NCBI GenBank assembly: GCA_937876195.1
Contig: CALEIK010000012.1
Location: 1-40,508, forward strand
Source: an uncultured Flavobacteriales bacterium
GTDB taxonomy: Bacteria > Bacteroidota > Bacteroidia > Flavobacteriales_D > Crocinitomicaceae
Reading direction: 5' to 3'
DNA: 40,508 bases
Shown here: piece after piece, positions 15,416-24,796 of the stretch
Position numbering within the stretch: the stretch's first letter is position 1
How the letters are laid out: every line of letters starts with the position of its first letter
Program-made: the position numbers and the translations under genes
Notes under the pieces: generated by a model
Told to the model about the DNA's origin: nothing
Databases searched by the model: none
Seen by the model: the letters and a program-made list of their open reading frames with translations, nothing else

Positions 15416-17362
15416 TTAAATGATTGCACTTTTTTGATGGGTTGAGAAGGAAAGCATACGTTTTACGTGATTGACAATAGAAGTCACATCAAATCCGCAA
15501 TCTTTCCACAATTCTTCTTGTGTACCATGGTGGATATACATGTCAGGAATTCCCAAACGAACGACTTCAGCTGCGTATTTTTGATCCGCCATGAATTCAA
15601 TCACCGCAGAACCAAATCCACCCATGATGCAACCGTCTTCCACCGTAATGATCTTTTTGAATTTCGAAAAGACCTCATGGAGCATTGTTTCATCGATCGG
15701 TTTGACAAAGCGCATGTCATAGTGAGCAATAGAAGCACCAGTTGATTTCAATTCCTCAATTGCTTTTTGGGCAAAATTACCAGGGTGACCAATGGTCAAA
15801 ATTGCAATGTCGTTTCCTGTTGTCAGTTTGCGCCCTGTCCCAACTTTGACTTTTTGCAAGGCTGTTTTCCACTCCGTCATTGTTCCGTTTCCACGTGGGT
15901 AACGAATCGAAAATGGCCCCATGTTTTCCAACTGAGCTGTATACATTAAGTTGCGTAATTCAGCTTCATTCATTGGAGCGCTTACCACCATGTTTGGAAT
16001 ACAGCGCATATACGCTAAATCATATGCACCGTGATGTGTAGCACCATCGGCACCAACCAACCCGCCACGGTCTAAGCAAAAAACAACGTTCAAATTCTGT
16101 AAAGCGACATCGTGCAAGACTTGATCAAAAGCACGTTGCATGAACGACGAGTAAATATTGCAAAAGGGAACCAAGCCTTGTGTGGCAAGTCCCGCAGAAA
16201 AAGTGACCGCATGTTGCTCTGCAATACCGACATCAAATGTACGCTCTGGCATTGCCGCCATCATAATATTCAACGAGCATCCAGAAGGCATTGCTGGAGT
16301 TACCCCCATCACTTTATCATTTTTCTCCGCCAATTCGACAATCGTGTGACCGAAAACATCTTGGTATTTTGGAGGTTGTGGTGATTTTGGCAGAATCTTT
16401 ACAATTTCTCCAGTATCCTTATTGAACACACCTGGTGCATGCCATTGCGTTGGATTTCCTTCTTCTGAAAATTTATATCCCGCACCTTTACGCGTAATGC
16501 AGTGCAAAATTTTTGGGCCTGGAATACTTTTTAAATCCTCCAGTACTTTCGCCATGGCAATAACGTCGTGACCGTCAATTGGACCGAAATATCGAAAGTT
16601 CAGCGATTCAAAAAGGTTACTTTGTTTCAACAAAGAACCTTTCAGTGCAGTTGATATTTTCGAAGCAACGGTTTGTGCATCGGGTCCAAATTTGGAAATT
16701 TTTCCAAGTAAGTTCCATACTTCATCCTTGACCTTGTTGTAAGTGTGTGATGTCGTAATATCTGTCAAATAATCTTTGAGTGCACCGACATTGGGATCAA
16801 TCGACATGCAGTTATCGTTCAAAATCACCAATAAATTGGCGTCTTTTTCAAATCCCGCGTGATTCATTCCCTCAAATGCCAATCCCGCAGTCATCGCACC
16901 GTCACCAATCACAGCAATGTGTTGACGATCCTTTTCTCCTTTGTAGTTGTTCGCGACAGCCATTCCTAGCGCTGCCGAAATGGAAGTCGAAGAGTGACCT
17001 ACTCCGAACGTATCAAATATACTTTCCGAACGTTTTGGAAATCCAGAGATCCCACCTTTCAAGCGATTGGTATGAAATGATTCACGTCTTCCCGTCAAGA
17101 TTTTATGTCCGTAAGCTTGGTGACCTACGTCCCAGACTAATTGATCTTCGGGAGTATTGAACACGTAATGCAAGGCTACGGTCATTTCCACAACACCTAA
17201 ACTCGCACCAAAGTGACTGTTCCCAATTTCTGAAATGACATCAATGATGTACTGACGAACTTCATCTGAAATTTGTGGTAAGTCATTGAGGGTAAACTTA
17301 TTTCTAAGATCCTCAGGCAGATTAATCTGCGCTAATAACGGTCCTGGTGTGTATACTCCCAT
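15416..17362 (-). CDS. dxs: 1-deoxy-D-xylulose-5-phosphate synthase
   Basis: Thiamine-diphosphate enzyme that condenses pyruvate and glyceraldehyde 3-phosphate, the first step of the MEP isoprenoid pathway. The length of 648 residues is normal. Visible landmarks are WDVGHQAYGHKILTGR near residue 70, the ThDP/Mg motif VIGDGAMTAG (about 150) continuing to ILNDNCMSID (about 180), FRYFGPIDGHD (about 260), the transketolase-type pyrimidine domain with DRGGLVGADGATHHG (about 428), and a C-terminal transketolase domain with EDGCIMGGFGSAV. The ATG at 17362 gives MGVYTPGPLLAQINLPEDL, a normal DXS start, 13 bases after a consensus -7 box. It lies head to head with ileS. A fragment of a diverged second copy survives at 11559-11613. 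Confidence 0.97.
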   Translation of the reverse strand: MGVYTPGPLLAQINLPEDLRNKFTLNDLPQISDEVRQYIIDVISEIGNSHFGASLGVVEMTVALHYVFNTPEDQLVWDVGHQAYGHKILTGRRESFHTNRLKGGISGFPKRSESIFDTFGVGHSSTSISAALGMAVANNYKGEKDRQHIAVIGDGAMTAGLAFEGMNHAGFEKDANLLVILNDNCMSIDPNVGALKDYLTDITTSHTYNKVKDEVWNLLGKISKFGPDAQTVASKISTALKGSLLKQSNLFESLNFRYFGPIDGHDVIAMAKVLEDLKSIPGPKILHCITRKGAGYKFSEEGNPTQWHAPGVFNKDTGEIVKILPKSPQPPKYQDVFGHTIVELAEKNDKVMGVTPAMPSGCSLNIMMAAMPERTFDVGIAEQHAVTFSAGLATQGLVPFCNIYSSFMQRAFDQVLHDVALQNLNVVFCLDRGGLVGADGATHHGAYDLAYMRCIPNMVVSAPMNEAELRNLMYTAQLENMGPFSIRYPRGNGTMTEWKTALQKVKVGTGRKLTTGNDIAILTIGHPGNFAQKAIEELKSTGASIAHYDMRFVKPIDETMLHEVFSKFKKIITVEDGCIMGGFGSAVIEFMADQKYAAEVVRLGIPDMYIHHGTQEELWKDCGFDVTSIVNHVKRMLSFSTHQKSAII

Positions 17363-17375
17363 AGTCTTGATTTAA

Positions 17376-17406
17376 CAAAATTAAGCCTTAAACAGATGGT
17401 TAACAA
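17376..17406 (-). promoter_or_regulatory. Putative dxs promoter
   Basis: On the minus strand TTG (17406-17404), a 20-base spacer and TAATTTTG (17383-17376), an exact TAnnTTTG match. The -7 box ends 13 bases before the dxs ATG. Confidence 0.65.
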
Positions 17407-17503
17407 GCAAAAAAGCGTAATATTTTGGTTTTATAAGATTTTAACGATTTAGTAGGAGACAATTCGGCACTTATGAAGGGTTACTTTTTCAAATCAAATT
17501 GTG

Positions 17504-17511
17504 TAACTTTA
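17504..17511 (+). promoter_or_regulatory. Possible -7 element of ileS
   Basis: TAACTTTA, one mismatch to TAnnTTTG, 22 bases before the ileS ATG. No clear TTG lies at the expected distance upstream, so this is a weak call. Confidence 0.3.
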
Positions 17512-17533
17512 CACATTCAAAATTCCAAGTAGA

Positions 17534-20500
17534 ATGAGCAAAACTTATCCAACGTACCAAGGTTTAAACTTACCAGATGTTGCCACACGTGTGTTAAATA
17601 ACTGGGAGCAGAACCACATCTTTGAGAAATCAGTAGACACCCGCGAAGGAAAGGAGCCATTTATTTTCTTTGAAGGACCTCCATCTGCGAACGGTTTACC
17701 AGGGATTCACCACGCGATGGGACGTTCGATCAAGGATATTTTTTGCCGCTACAAGACCTTGAAAGGATACCAAGTGAAGCGAAAAGCAGGATGGGATACC
17801 CACGGTTTACCTGTGGAGTTGGGCGTTGAAAAGGAACTTGGAATTGCAAAAGAAGACATTGGAACGAAAATTACGGTAGAGGATTACAACAAAGCGTGTA
17901 AAGAAGCCGTGATGCGTTACACAGATATTTGGAACGATTTAACCCGAAAAATGGGGTATTGGGTAGATATGGGAGATCCGTACATTACCTATGAATCGAA
18001 GTACATGGAAACGGTGTGGTGGTTGTTAGGTCAACTGTACGAGAAAGGATTGATGTACAAGGGATACACTATTCAGCCGTATTCACCAAAAGCTGGAACA
18101 GGATTGTCAACGCATGAGTTGAACCAGCCGGGTTGTTACAAGGACGTGACAGATACAACGGTCGTAGCACAATTTAGAGTGGTAGACGGATCGGTTTCCC
18201 CCTTTGGAGGGGGATTAAGGGGGAGGACCTTTGAGGAAACCTACTTCCTCGCGTGGACGACAACCCCTTGGACCTTGCCATCTAACACAGCATTGGCTGT
18301 TGGACCGAAAATCGAATACGTATTGGTGAGAACATACAATCAATACACCTTTGAACCAATCAACGTTATTTTAGCAAAGAACTTAGTTGGGAAGCAATTC
18401 ACCAAGCCATTTTTTGCGGTTGAAAGTGAAGATGAATTATCAACCTACGAAGCTGGAGCAAAGCAGATTCCTTACTTTATAGCGGGAACGTGTTTAGGGA
18501 AAGAACTGGCAGGAATTAGCTACGAACAATTGCTACCGTATGCATTACCGTACGAAAATGCAGATAAAGCTTTTCAAGTTATTTTAGGAGATTTTGTTAC
18601 AACTGAAGATGGAACAGGAATCGTGCACACTGCTCCTACGTTTGGTGCGGATGATGCCAAGGTTGCTGCGGATGCAGGTGTGCCTGGATTATTGGTGTTG
18701 GACGAGAAAGGAAATGCGGTACCATTGGTCGATTTGCAAGGTAAATTCACATCGCACATGGGTGAGTTCGCTGGAAAATACGTGAAAAACGAATATTACA
18801 ACGAAGGTGAGGCTCCTGAGAAATCAGTAGATGTTGAACTTGCTATCAAACTAAAAACCGAGAACAAGGCATTTAAGGTGGAGAAATACGTCCACAGTTA
18901 CCCACATTGTTGGAGAACAGATAAACCTGTGCTTTATTACCCACTGGATTCATGGTTTATCCGTGCGAGTGGGGCAAAAGAGCGCATGATGGCGTTGAAT
19001 AATACCATCAACTGGAAACCTGCTTCTACGGGAGAGGGACGCTTCGGAAAATGGTTGGAAAATGTCAACGATTGGAACTTGTCGCGTTCGCGCTACTGGG
19101 GAATTCCAATTCCGATTTGGTCAACCGAAGAGGGGGATGAGCGCTTGTGTATTTCTTCGGTCGAAATGTTGATGAAGGAATGCGACAAAGCCATCGCAGC
19201 AGGGGTGATGAATACACATCCGTTTCCTGATTTCGTTGTGGGAGATATGTCAAAGGCCAATTACGAGAAAGTCGACTTGCATAAAAATTACATGGACAAC
19301 ATCACGCTGATTTCTACTTCGGGAAAACCGATGAAACGTGAAGCGGATTTGATTGATGTATGGTTTGATTCAGGATCCATGCCGTATGCGCAGTGGCATT
19401 ATCCGTTTGAGAATAAAGAATTGATTGATGAAGGGAAGGCTTTCCCTGCAAACTTCATCGCCGAGGGTGTTGACCAAACACGTGGATGGTTTTATACTTT
19501 GCATGCAATTGCAACCATGGTCTTTGATTCAGTAGCGTTCAAAAACGTTGTGTCAAATGGATTGGTATTGGACAAAAATGGACAGAAAATGTCCAAGCGT
19601 TTGGGGAATGCGGTGGATCCATTTACGACTTTAGAAAAATACGGTCCTGATGCGACGCGATGGTACATGATTACCAATGCGCAACCATGGGATAACTTGA
19701 AGTTCGATTTAGACGGAATCACAGAAGTGCAGCGAAAATTCTTCGGAACCTTGTACAATACCTATTCCTTCTTTGCGCTGTATGCGAATATTGATGGATT
19801 TGATTATTCCGAAGACGATTTACCCGTAGATAGCAGACCTGAAATCGATCGTTGGATTTTATCGCAGTTGAATTCACTCATCAAAAATGTGGATGATGCA
19901 TATGAAACCTATGAACCAACAAAAGCGGGACGTCTAATTCAAGAATTTGTCACCGACCAGTTATCGAACTGGTATGTGCGTTTATGCAGAAGACGTTTTT
20001 GGAAAAGTGATGACTCGCAAGATAAACTTTCAGCGTATCAAACGTTGTACACCTGTCTTGAAACGGTTGCCGTTCTAGGATCGCCGATCGCACCATTTTT
20101 CATGGATCAATTGTTCCTCGATTTGAATGCAGTTTCTTCAAAACATAGCGTTCCTTCCGTGCACATCGCCGATTTTCCACAAGCGAATGAAGCGTTGATT
20201 GACTCGGAATTGGAAGCGCAGATGGACATAGCACAACGTGTTTCTTCATTGGTGCTTGGGTTGAGAAAGAAGGAAAATATCCGTGTCCGTCAGCCTTTGC
20301 AGAAAATTATGGTACCCGTGCTTGATAAGAAGTTTTCAGCAAACCTATTACACGTAAAAGAGTTGGTTCTATCAGAAGTAAACGTGAAGGAATTGGAATT
20401 GTTGGAAGAGGACAACGGGATCTTGGTAAAAAGCATCAAGCCGAACTTTAAGACGATCGGACCGAAGTACGGAAAACAAATGAAGGCAATTGCAGCCATG

Positions 20501-20950
20501 ACAGCTCAATTCACCACAGAAGATATCGCGAAGATTGAATCGAACGGTGGTTGGTCAGGAACCTTGGAAGGAGAAGAAATTGCACTCGACATGCAAGATT
20601 TTGAGATCGTTGCCCAAGACATCCCAGGATGGTTGGTCAGCTCAGAAGGAAATTTAACTGTAGCATTGGACGTAACGATCACCGAAGTACTAAGATCTGA
20701 AGGAATTGCCAGAGAATTGGTGAACCGTGTACAGAACTTACGCAAGGATTCAGGCTTGGAGGTCACCGATCGCATAGTATTGAAAGTAGAAACAAATGAT
20801 GCTGTGAAAGCGGCAATTATTGCGAATCAATCGTACGTGTGCAACGAAGTATTGGCCAACGAGGTTATTTTTGAATCCCTCGGTAAAGATGCGCTTTCGA
20901 CAGATTTAGCAGATAAGGACGATGCGCGGATTGATTTGGTGAAGGGGTAG
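17534..20950 (+). CDS. ileS: Isoleucyl-tRNA synthetase (long form)
   Basis: Class I aminoacyl-tRNA synthetase that charges tRNA-Ile. At 1138 residues it is about 200 longer than the E. coli type and resembles the long, eukaryote-like class. The HIGH-equivalent motif is in PGIHHAMGR (about 57-65). The CP1 editing domain includes AWTTTPWTLPSN (about 239-250) and GTGIVHTAPTFGADD (about 360). DVWFDSGSMPYAQW precedes the catalytic loop KMSKRLGN (about 685), with KMSKR rather than KMSKS. The anticodon-binding region includes SNWYVRLCRRRFWKS. An extra peptide at residues 222-232 (SPFGGGLRGRT), just ahead of the TWTTPWTLPS-type motif of the editing domain, is encoded by a C-run/G-run palindromic repeat. 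The gene is closed by a strong terminator. Confidence 0.97.
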   Translation: MSKTYPTYQGLNLPDVATRVLNNWEQNHIFEKSVDTREGKEPFIFFEGPPSANGLPGIHHAMGRSIKDIFCRYKTLKGYQVKRKAGWDTHGLPVELGVEKELGIAKEDIGTKITVEDYNKACKEAVMRYTDIWNDLTRKMGYWVDMGDPYITYESKYMETVWWLLGQLYEKGLMYKGYTIQPYSPKAGTGLSTHELNQPGCYKDVTDTTVVAQFRVVDGSVSPFGGGLRGRTFEETYFLAWTTTPWTLPSNTALAVGPKIEYVLVRTYNQYTFEPINVILAKNLVGKQFTKPFFAVESEDELSTYEAGAKQIPYFIAGTCLGKELAGISYEQLLPYALPYENADKAFQVILGDFVTTEDGTGIVHTAPTFGADDAKVAADAGVPGLLVLDEKGNAVPLVDLQGKFTSHMGEFAGKYVKNEYYNEGEAPEKSVDVELAIKLKTENKAFKVEKYVHSYPHCWRTDKPVLYYPLDSWFIRASGAKERMMALNNTINWKPASTGEGRFGKWLENVNDWNLSRSRYWGIPIPIWSTEEGDERLCISSVEMLMKECDKAIAAGVMNTHPFPDFVVGDMSKANYEKVDLHKNYMDNITLISTSGKPMKREADLIDVWFDSGSMPYAQWHYPFENKELIDEGKAFPANFIAEGVDQTRGWFYTLHAIATMVFDSVAFKNVVSNGLVLDKNGQKMSKRLGNAVDPFTTLEKYGPDATRWYMITNAQPWDNLKFDLDGITEVQRKFFGTLYNTYSFFALYANIDGFDYSEDDLPVDSRPEIDRWILSQLNSLIKNVDDAYETYEPTKAGRLIQEFVTDQLSNWYVRLCRRRFWKSDDSQDKLSAYQTLYTCLETVAVLGSPIAPFFMDQLFLDLNAVSSKHSVPSVHIADFPQANEALIDSELEAQMDIAQRVSSLVLGLRKKENIRVRQPLQKIMVPVLDKKFSANLLHVKELVLSEVNVKELELLEEDNGILVKSIKPNFKTIGPKYGKQMKAIAAMTAQFTTEDIAKIESNGGWSGTLEGEEIALDMQDFEIVAQDIPGWLVSSEGNLTVALDVTITEVLRSEGIARELVNRVQNLRKDSGLEVTDRIVLKVETNDAVKAAIIANQSYVCNEVLANEVIFESLGKDALSTDLADKDDARIDLVKG
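18197..18227 (+). repeat. C/G-run palindromic repeat inserted in frame in ileS
   Basis: TCCCCC (18197-18202) pairs with GGGGGA (18209-18214), followed by a second G run in AAGGGGGAGG (18218-18227). It encodes SPFGGGLRGR in frame. The base composition is unlike the surrounding gene. I recall C-run/G-run elements of this form as dispersed repeats in Bacteroidota, in and between genes; this is memory, not a search result. Confidence 0.75.
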
Positions 20951-20975
20951 AAAAAGGATAGAGTTTTGAATTATG

Positions 20976-21018
20976 AATTTAGAGTGGGGGTATTTTCCAC
21001 TCTAAATTTTTAGTTTTT
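20976..21018 (+). terminator. Rho-independent terminator of ileS
   Basis: Perfect 12-bp stem AATTTAGAGTGG (20976-20987) with CCACTCTAAATT (20997-21008), loop of 9 bases, then T-rich sequence including seven Ts in a row. It lies between ileS and the convergent lipoprotein gene. Confidence 0.88.
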
Positions 21019-21097
21019 TTCTTGATCACTTTTGGAGTCATCAAGAGCGTGATTGTAAATAATTCAACAAGTAAAACGCTATGTAAGGTATACTTTT

Positions 21098-21736
21098 TCA
21101 ATAGTTAATGGTAAATTCTCCAATCCCTCCTTCAGGTACAAAAACTTCTCCTGTAAATGTATTCGTTCCAGTACTCGTTTTAGTTACCGTCCATGTAATG
21201 TCGTAGTAACCCATTGGAATTTCTGTAGAAGGGATTCCCTCTTCGTTATAACAACCCATTAAAGTTATTGGTATATAAATTGAATTATTCGGATCATGTC
21301 TGTAATTTCTATCTATTATTATTTTATCCTGTGCGTCTTCACAAGATCCGTTGTAGATGTTTAATTTTAACTTACCATAACCTACAACATGCCAATCAAT
21401 TTGTTGCGTTGTTTTATGTTCAAGAATTACTGCTTGCTCATAACTTCCGTTGTATAAAGTCCCAAGTCCATAATATCCCTCCGGGCCATCAAGCTTTACT
21501 CTTTCAGCTCTTCCCTTGTACTCTATTTCATAATTACCATTAGCATCCGTCCAGGTACTATCTACTTCGTCGTATCCGCCAGGAAACTCGGTATTGGTTT
21601 TAATGAACTCAACCTTTAAATTGGCCAATCCCTGACCGGTAATTGGGTTGTACGCACGGCCAACAACATGATATTTCTTCTTACAGGAAATTAAGAGAGC
21701 AGCAATGAATACTAGAAAAAAAACAGACTGTTTCAT
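21098..21736 (-). CDS. Lipoprotein with carboxypeptidase-regulatory-like beta-sandwich domain
   Basis: 212 residues. A lipoprotein signal peptide ends in ALLISC, with the lipidated Cys at 18 followed by KKK. Directly after it, HVVGRAYNPITGQGLANLKVEF is typical of a carboxypeptidase-D regulatory-like (Ig-like, CnaB/transthyretin-like) fold, continued by STWTDANGNYEIEY. The second half holds another beta-rich region with two or three Cys residues and ends in FTGEVFVPEGGIGEFTINY. It is likely an outer-membrane- or periplasm-facing lipoprotein; no enzymatic motif is seen and the role is unknown. It is convergent with ileS and about 170 bases downstream of the methyltransferase gene, so it may have its own promoter, though I find no clear consensus there. 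Confidence 0.8.
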   Translation of the reverse strand: MKQSVFFLVFIAALLISCKKKYHVVGRAYNPITGQGLANLKVEFIKTNTEFPGGYDEVDSTWTDANGNYEIEYKGRAERVKLDGPEGYYGLGTLYNGSYEQAVILEHKTTQQIDWHVVGYGKLKLNIYNGSCEDAQDKIIIDRNYRHDPNNSIYIPITLMGCYNEEGIPSTEIPMGYYDITWTVTKTSTGTNTFTGEVFVPEGGIGEFTINY

Positions 21737-21906
21737 GGTACTGATAGCTTAGGCATTTTTTGTGTAAAACTAAATTACCATTTAAATAGTGCACATCCAA
21801 ATGATTGAACAGCAAAAAATTGAACCTTTTATGTATATCGTGCCTCTAAAACACTATCGAAACAAACATTTCCACGACAAAGAAAAAACTAAAATAGCGA
21901 GCTCTC

Positions 21907-22680
21907 TTATTTCTTCTCCGCCACATAAAACAAATCGATACACCCTTCTTTGGCGTCTTCAATGAAGTAATCTTCCATTTTGATGTGACTTCCATTGTCG
22001 CTTAGTTTTTTTCTGTTGCGCCGATTTAGAATGTCGTAGGGAATTTGAAGGAACTGTCGTGGTAGACGGTATTGGAGATTGAGGATATCGAAGCGCATGA
22101 TCCGTCGCACAGATGCTTTGTTGTCTTCGTAGTATTTCATCACTTCCTCGTTACCGAAAACGCCTTTCGGTGTAACGGAAGCAAACGCTTTTTTAAGGAG
22201 TGTTGTCAATTCATCAATCGTGTATTCGCGAATGTGCCATGGATTGCGCGTAAGTGACATTTTTTTATTGGGCGTAGTAAGAATGAACTTTCCGCCAGGC
22301 TTAAGCACACGGTGAATTTCTTGCACAAATGCGAGGTCTTTTTTGATGTGTTCAATGACCTGAAACGAAACCACAAAATCAAAATGATTGTCAGGCAGTC
22401 CAGTCAACGGAGGAACTGTCATTTGTTTAAATTCAACATTGTCGATTTTTTCGCTCAATTCAACACCAACGTTCGAAGCAAATTTGTCAATTGTCAGAAA
22501 TGTGTCCGCTTTTTGACTTAATAACTCAACGCCGTAGCCACTTCCTGTTCCAATTTCAAGTACGTTGCCGTGAATTAGTTTTGCCGCTTCGACATACGCA
22601 AGTACGCTGCGTTGGTAGACGTAATTGTCAGAAACATCACTGTGCGATACGCGCTCTGCTGTTTGAATTTTTTTACTCAT
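21907..22680 (-). CDS. Class I SAM-dependent methyltransferase
   Basis: 257 residues. The Rossmann-type SAM site is clear: motif I VLEIGTGSGYGVELL near residues 35-49, the acidic end of strand 2 in FLTIDKF near 60, and the post-motif segment FDFVVSFQVIEHIKKD near 102-117, followed by HRVLKPGGKFILTTPN. This is the Methyltransf_11 type found in small-molecule, quinone and glycan methylation. The C-terminal part (RNRKKLSDNGSHIKMEDYF onward) is less typical and probably binds substrate. The substrate cannot be told. It follows the envelope cluster on the same strand but has its own strong promoter overlapping the end of the preceding gene. Confidence 0.88.
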   Translation of the reverse strand: MSKKIQTAERVSHSDVSDNYVYQRSVLAYVEAAKLIHGNVLEIGTGSGYGVELLSQKADTFLTIDKFASNVGVELSEKIDNVEFKQMTVPPLTGLPDNHFDFVVSFQVIEHIKKDLAFVQEIHRVLKPGGKFILTTPNKKMSLTRNPWHIREYTIDELTTLLKKAFASVTPKGVFGNEEVMKYYEDNKASVRRIMRFDILNLQYRLPRQFLQIPYDILNRRNRKKLSDNGSHIKMEDYFIEDAKEGCIDLFYVAEKK

Positions 22681-22702
22681 AGTTTGATGATCAATCGAAG
22701 GG

Positions 22703-22733
22703 CAAAAATACGTAACTTATTGAGAAACCCAAA
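22703..22733 (-). promoter_or_regulatory. Promoter of the methyltransferase gene
   Basis: Minus strand: TTTG (22733-22730), a 19-base spacer and TATTTTTG (22710-22703). Both boxes match the Bacteroidota consensus exactly. The upstream box lies within the last codons of the LytM-type gene. The -7 box ends 22 bases before the ATG. Confidence 0.7.
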
Positions 22734-24003
22734 GTGAAGGGTTCAAGCAGGTGACGTTACTTCCAGCGACGTGGTGAATTTCAAAATGGGCAATGGACAT
22801 ATTTTGTTTGTCCTTCGCCAATAAGGACCCAATGACTTTTTTCGTAGTGATCTTCATTCCTGCAGTAACGTACGTATCTTTTAAGTTACTGTACACTGTT
22901 CTGTAGTTTCCATGTTTGATAATGACCACTTTCCCAGCGCCAGGGATACTTAAAACGCTTGTCACCTCTCCATCAAATACGGCTCTAACTTGCGCATTTT
23001 TAGGCGAACTGATATCAATTCCTCGGTTGTTGGTGTAGACATTTTTCAAAGTGGGATGTTCATTCTTCCCAAAGTGTTCGGTAATACTTCCTTTGTCCAC
23101 AGGCCAAGGCAATTTCCCTTTATTTCCTTCAAAGGAGGCACTTAACTTAGCAGCTTCTTTTGTTTCCGCAAAGGCAATGGTTTCACTTTCTTTTACGGGA
23201 GCAGTTGATGTTGGATTTTTCGCCAATTCTGCCTTTCTGCGTGCTTCTTCTTCTCGTTTTCTTCGTGCTTCAGCTTCGGCAATTTCCTTTTTGATCGCGG
23301 CATTAATTTGTTCACGCAATACTTCTTTTTTGCGTTCTTCTTCTCTCAACTGTCCAAGGAGCGCACTTTCTTCCTCTTTGAATTTCGCGTATACTTCTTG
23401 TTGCTTAATGCGGTCTTGTTCAATCGCTGCTTTTTCTTTGGACTTTTCGCCCATCATGAGAAGTTTGTACTTTTTCTCTTTTTCGATGGCTTCAATTTCT
23501 TTTTTAATCAACGCTTGATTTTGTTGAATGGCTAAAAACTGCTTCTGCTGAATTTCAGAAATCCGTTCCAAGTATTTTTTTCGCTTCAACGCCTCGTAGT
23601 AATTGCTCGAAGAGAACAAGTACATGAGTTTTCCGTATTTATTTCGGTGCTTGTACGCGTAGATGAGCAATTGTTTGTACTGCTTTTTCAGACCATCAAT
23701 TTTCTCGTTCAATTCGCCAATTTGAAGGGTTTTCTTTTGAACGTTCAATTCAGCTCCTCGAATTTGATTGTCGTAATTGCGAAGCAGCTGTTCACGAAAG
23801 GCAATTTGGTTTTCAATGACCTTCAATTCATTCAACGAAGTAGACGTATTGGTTTGCGATTTACTCAAAAGCAATTTCGTATCATTGATTTTTTGCTCCA
23901 AACGATCTTGTTCGCGCTTTAATTTCTCACTCGTTGATTGTCCAAAAACAACCGTTGAAACAAACAGAAACAGAAGGATCAAAAATTTATTCACATCGTT
24001 CAT
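22717..24003 (-). CDS. EnvC-like murein hydrolase activator, coiled coil plus degenerate LytM (M23) domain
   Basis: 428 residues with a signal peptide (cleavage near VVFGQS, about residue 22). A long, charged coiled coil (about 25-270) contains an Arg/Glu/Ala-rich segment EAEARRKREEEARRKAE. The C-terminal LytM/M23 domain (about 300-428) contains NNRGIDIS, AVFDGEVTSVLSIPGAGKVVIIKHG and AHFEIHH. The usual zinc ligand His of the H-x-G-x-D motif is replaced by Asn, and the HxHFE motif reads IAHFE, so one of its His residues is also missing. This pattern fits an inactive LytM domain that activates an amidase in cell separation, as in EnvC, rather than a working peptidase. Its start overlaps the DUF4292 gene by 17 nt. 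Confidence 0.87.
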   Translation of the reverse strand: MNDVNKFLILLFLFVSTVVFGQSTSEKLKREQDRLEQKINDTKLLLSKSQTNTSTSLNELKVIENQIAFREQLLRNYDNQIRGAELNVQKKTLQIGELNEKIDGLKKQYKQLLIYAYKHRNKYGKLMYLFSSSNYYEALKRKKYLERISEIQQKQFLAIQQNQALIKKEIEAIEKEKKYKLLMMGEKSKEKAAIEQDRIKQQEVYAKFKEEESALLGQLREEERKKEVLREQINAAIKKEIAEAEARRKREEEARRKAELAKNPTSTAPVKESETIAFAETKEAAKLSASFEGNKGKLPWPVDKGSITEHFGKNEHPTLKNVYTNNRGIDISSPKNAQVRAVFDGEVTSVLSIPGAGKVVIIKHGNYRTVYSNLKDTYVTAGMKITTKKVIGSLLAKDKQNMSIAHFEIHHVAGSNVTCLNPSLWVSQ

Positions 24004-24796
24004 AGCTCTCTGGTATTACGAAATAAATAAGTTCTGCCTCGTTCATGCGGGTTTTTCGGTATTCTAGCCGAATGTTGATCTCTTTTTTAGGTGTAAGCAG
24101 GTAAAGGTCGACTTCTGTCGGGACAAAAAACCCATCCACCCATTCTCTTTCGAGGTAATCAAGTTGAATAATGGCGCTGTCTTCAGGACTTTCGATGCGC
24201 ATCATTCTTAAATTGGTCAAGTCGTCCGAAACACGGTAGAACGTAATAATTTCACGCATTTGTTTCCGCTCAATCTTCTTGATTTCTCTTTTTCGATGCG
24301 AACTCATGGTGTATGTGAAAGGATCGTTGATTTGAAAGTAGCGATCGTTTGTGTCGTAATCGATGGGCAATCCAAGCACTAACTCTTCAACGTTCCGATA
24401 CGTAAAATCGATGGTAAAATTGTTTCTAATGTACTCCAAGCTTTCTGTAATGTAGCATTTCTCTCGCTTATCGCTGATAAATACAGAATCTTTGGTTACC
24501 AACGAGTTTAACACTGGAATTTTAGCGAAAGTAATCAAGGCGTTAATCGCGCTGTCTTGTGTAATGCGCACTGACGTTTTAAAGTTGACATTTTGCGTTG
24601 AATCGGTAAACTTGGTCGATATTTTCGAATAGAAATAATCAAATTTGGCCGTAGAGAGACTGTCCAAAATATGATTGAGTTCAGCATCTTTTACCCGAGG
24701 TAAACGCTCTGGTTTGATATCTGACATGGTTTTAGCACAAGAGAATAAAAAACCTACTGATAACAGGATGGTAATGATTTTAAAAAACGGGGTCAT
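23987..24796 (-). CDS. DUF4292 family lipoprotein
   Basis: 269 residues with a lipoprotein signal ending GFLFSC (Cys 20). The rest is a LolA/LolB-like beta-rich domain of the DUF4292 type: AKFDYFYSKISTKF, VNFKTSVRITQDSAINALITFAKIPV, DSVFISDKREKCYI and ELVLGLPIDYD are visible, with a C-terminal part rich in beta strands. Such proteins occur next to an M23-type gene and a TPR lipoprotein in Flavobacteriia and have been suggested to act in outer-membrane lipoprotein handling; the function is unproven. It overlaps its neighbours by 17 nt at both ends, so it is translated as part of an operon. Confidence 0.85.
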   Translation of the reverse strand: MTPFFKIITILLSVGFLFSCAKTMSDIKPERLPRVKDAELNHILDSLSTAKFDYFYSKISTKFTDSTQNVNFKTSVRITQDSAINALITFAKIPVLNSLVTKDSVFISDKREKCYITESLEYIRNNFTIDFTYRNVEELVLGLPIDYDTNDRYFQINDPFTYTMSSHRKREIKKIERKQMREIITFYRVSDDLTNLRMMRIESPEDSAIIQLDYLEREWVDGFFVPTEVDLYLLTPKKEINIRLEYRKTRMNEAELIYFVIPESYERCE

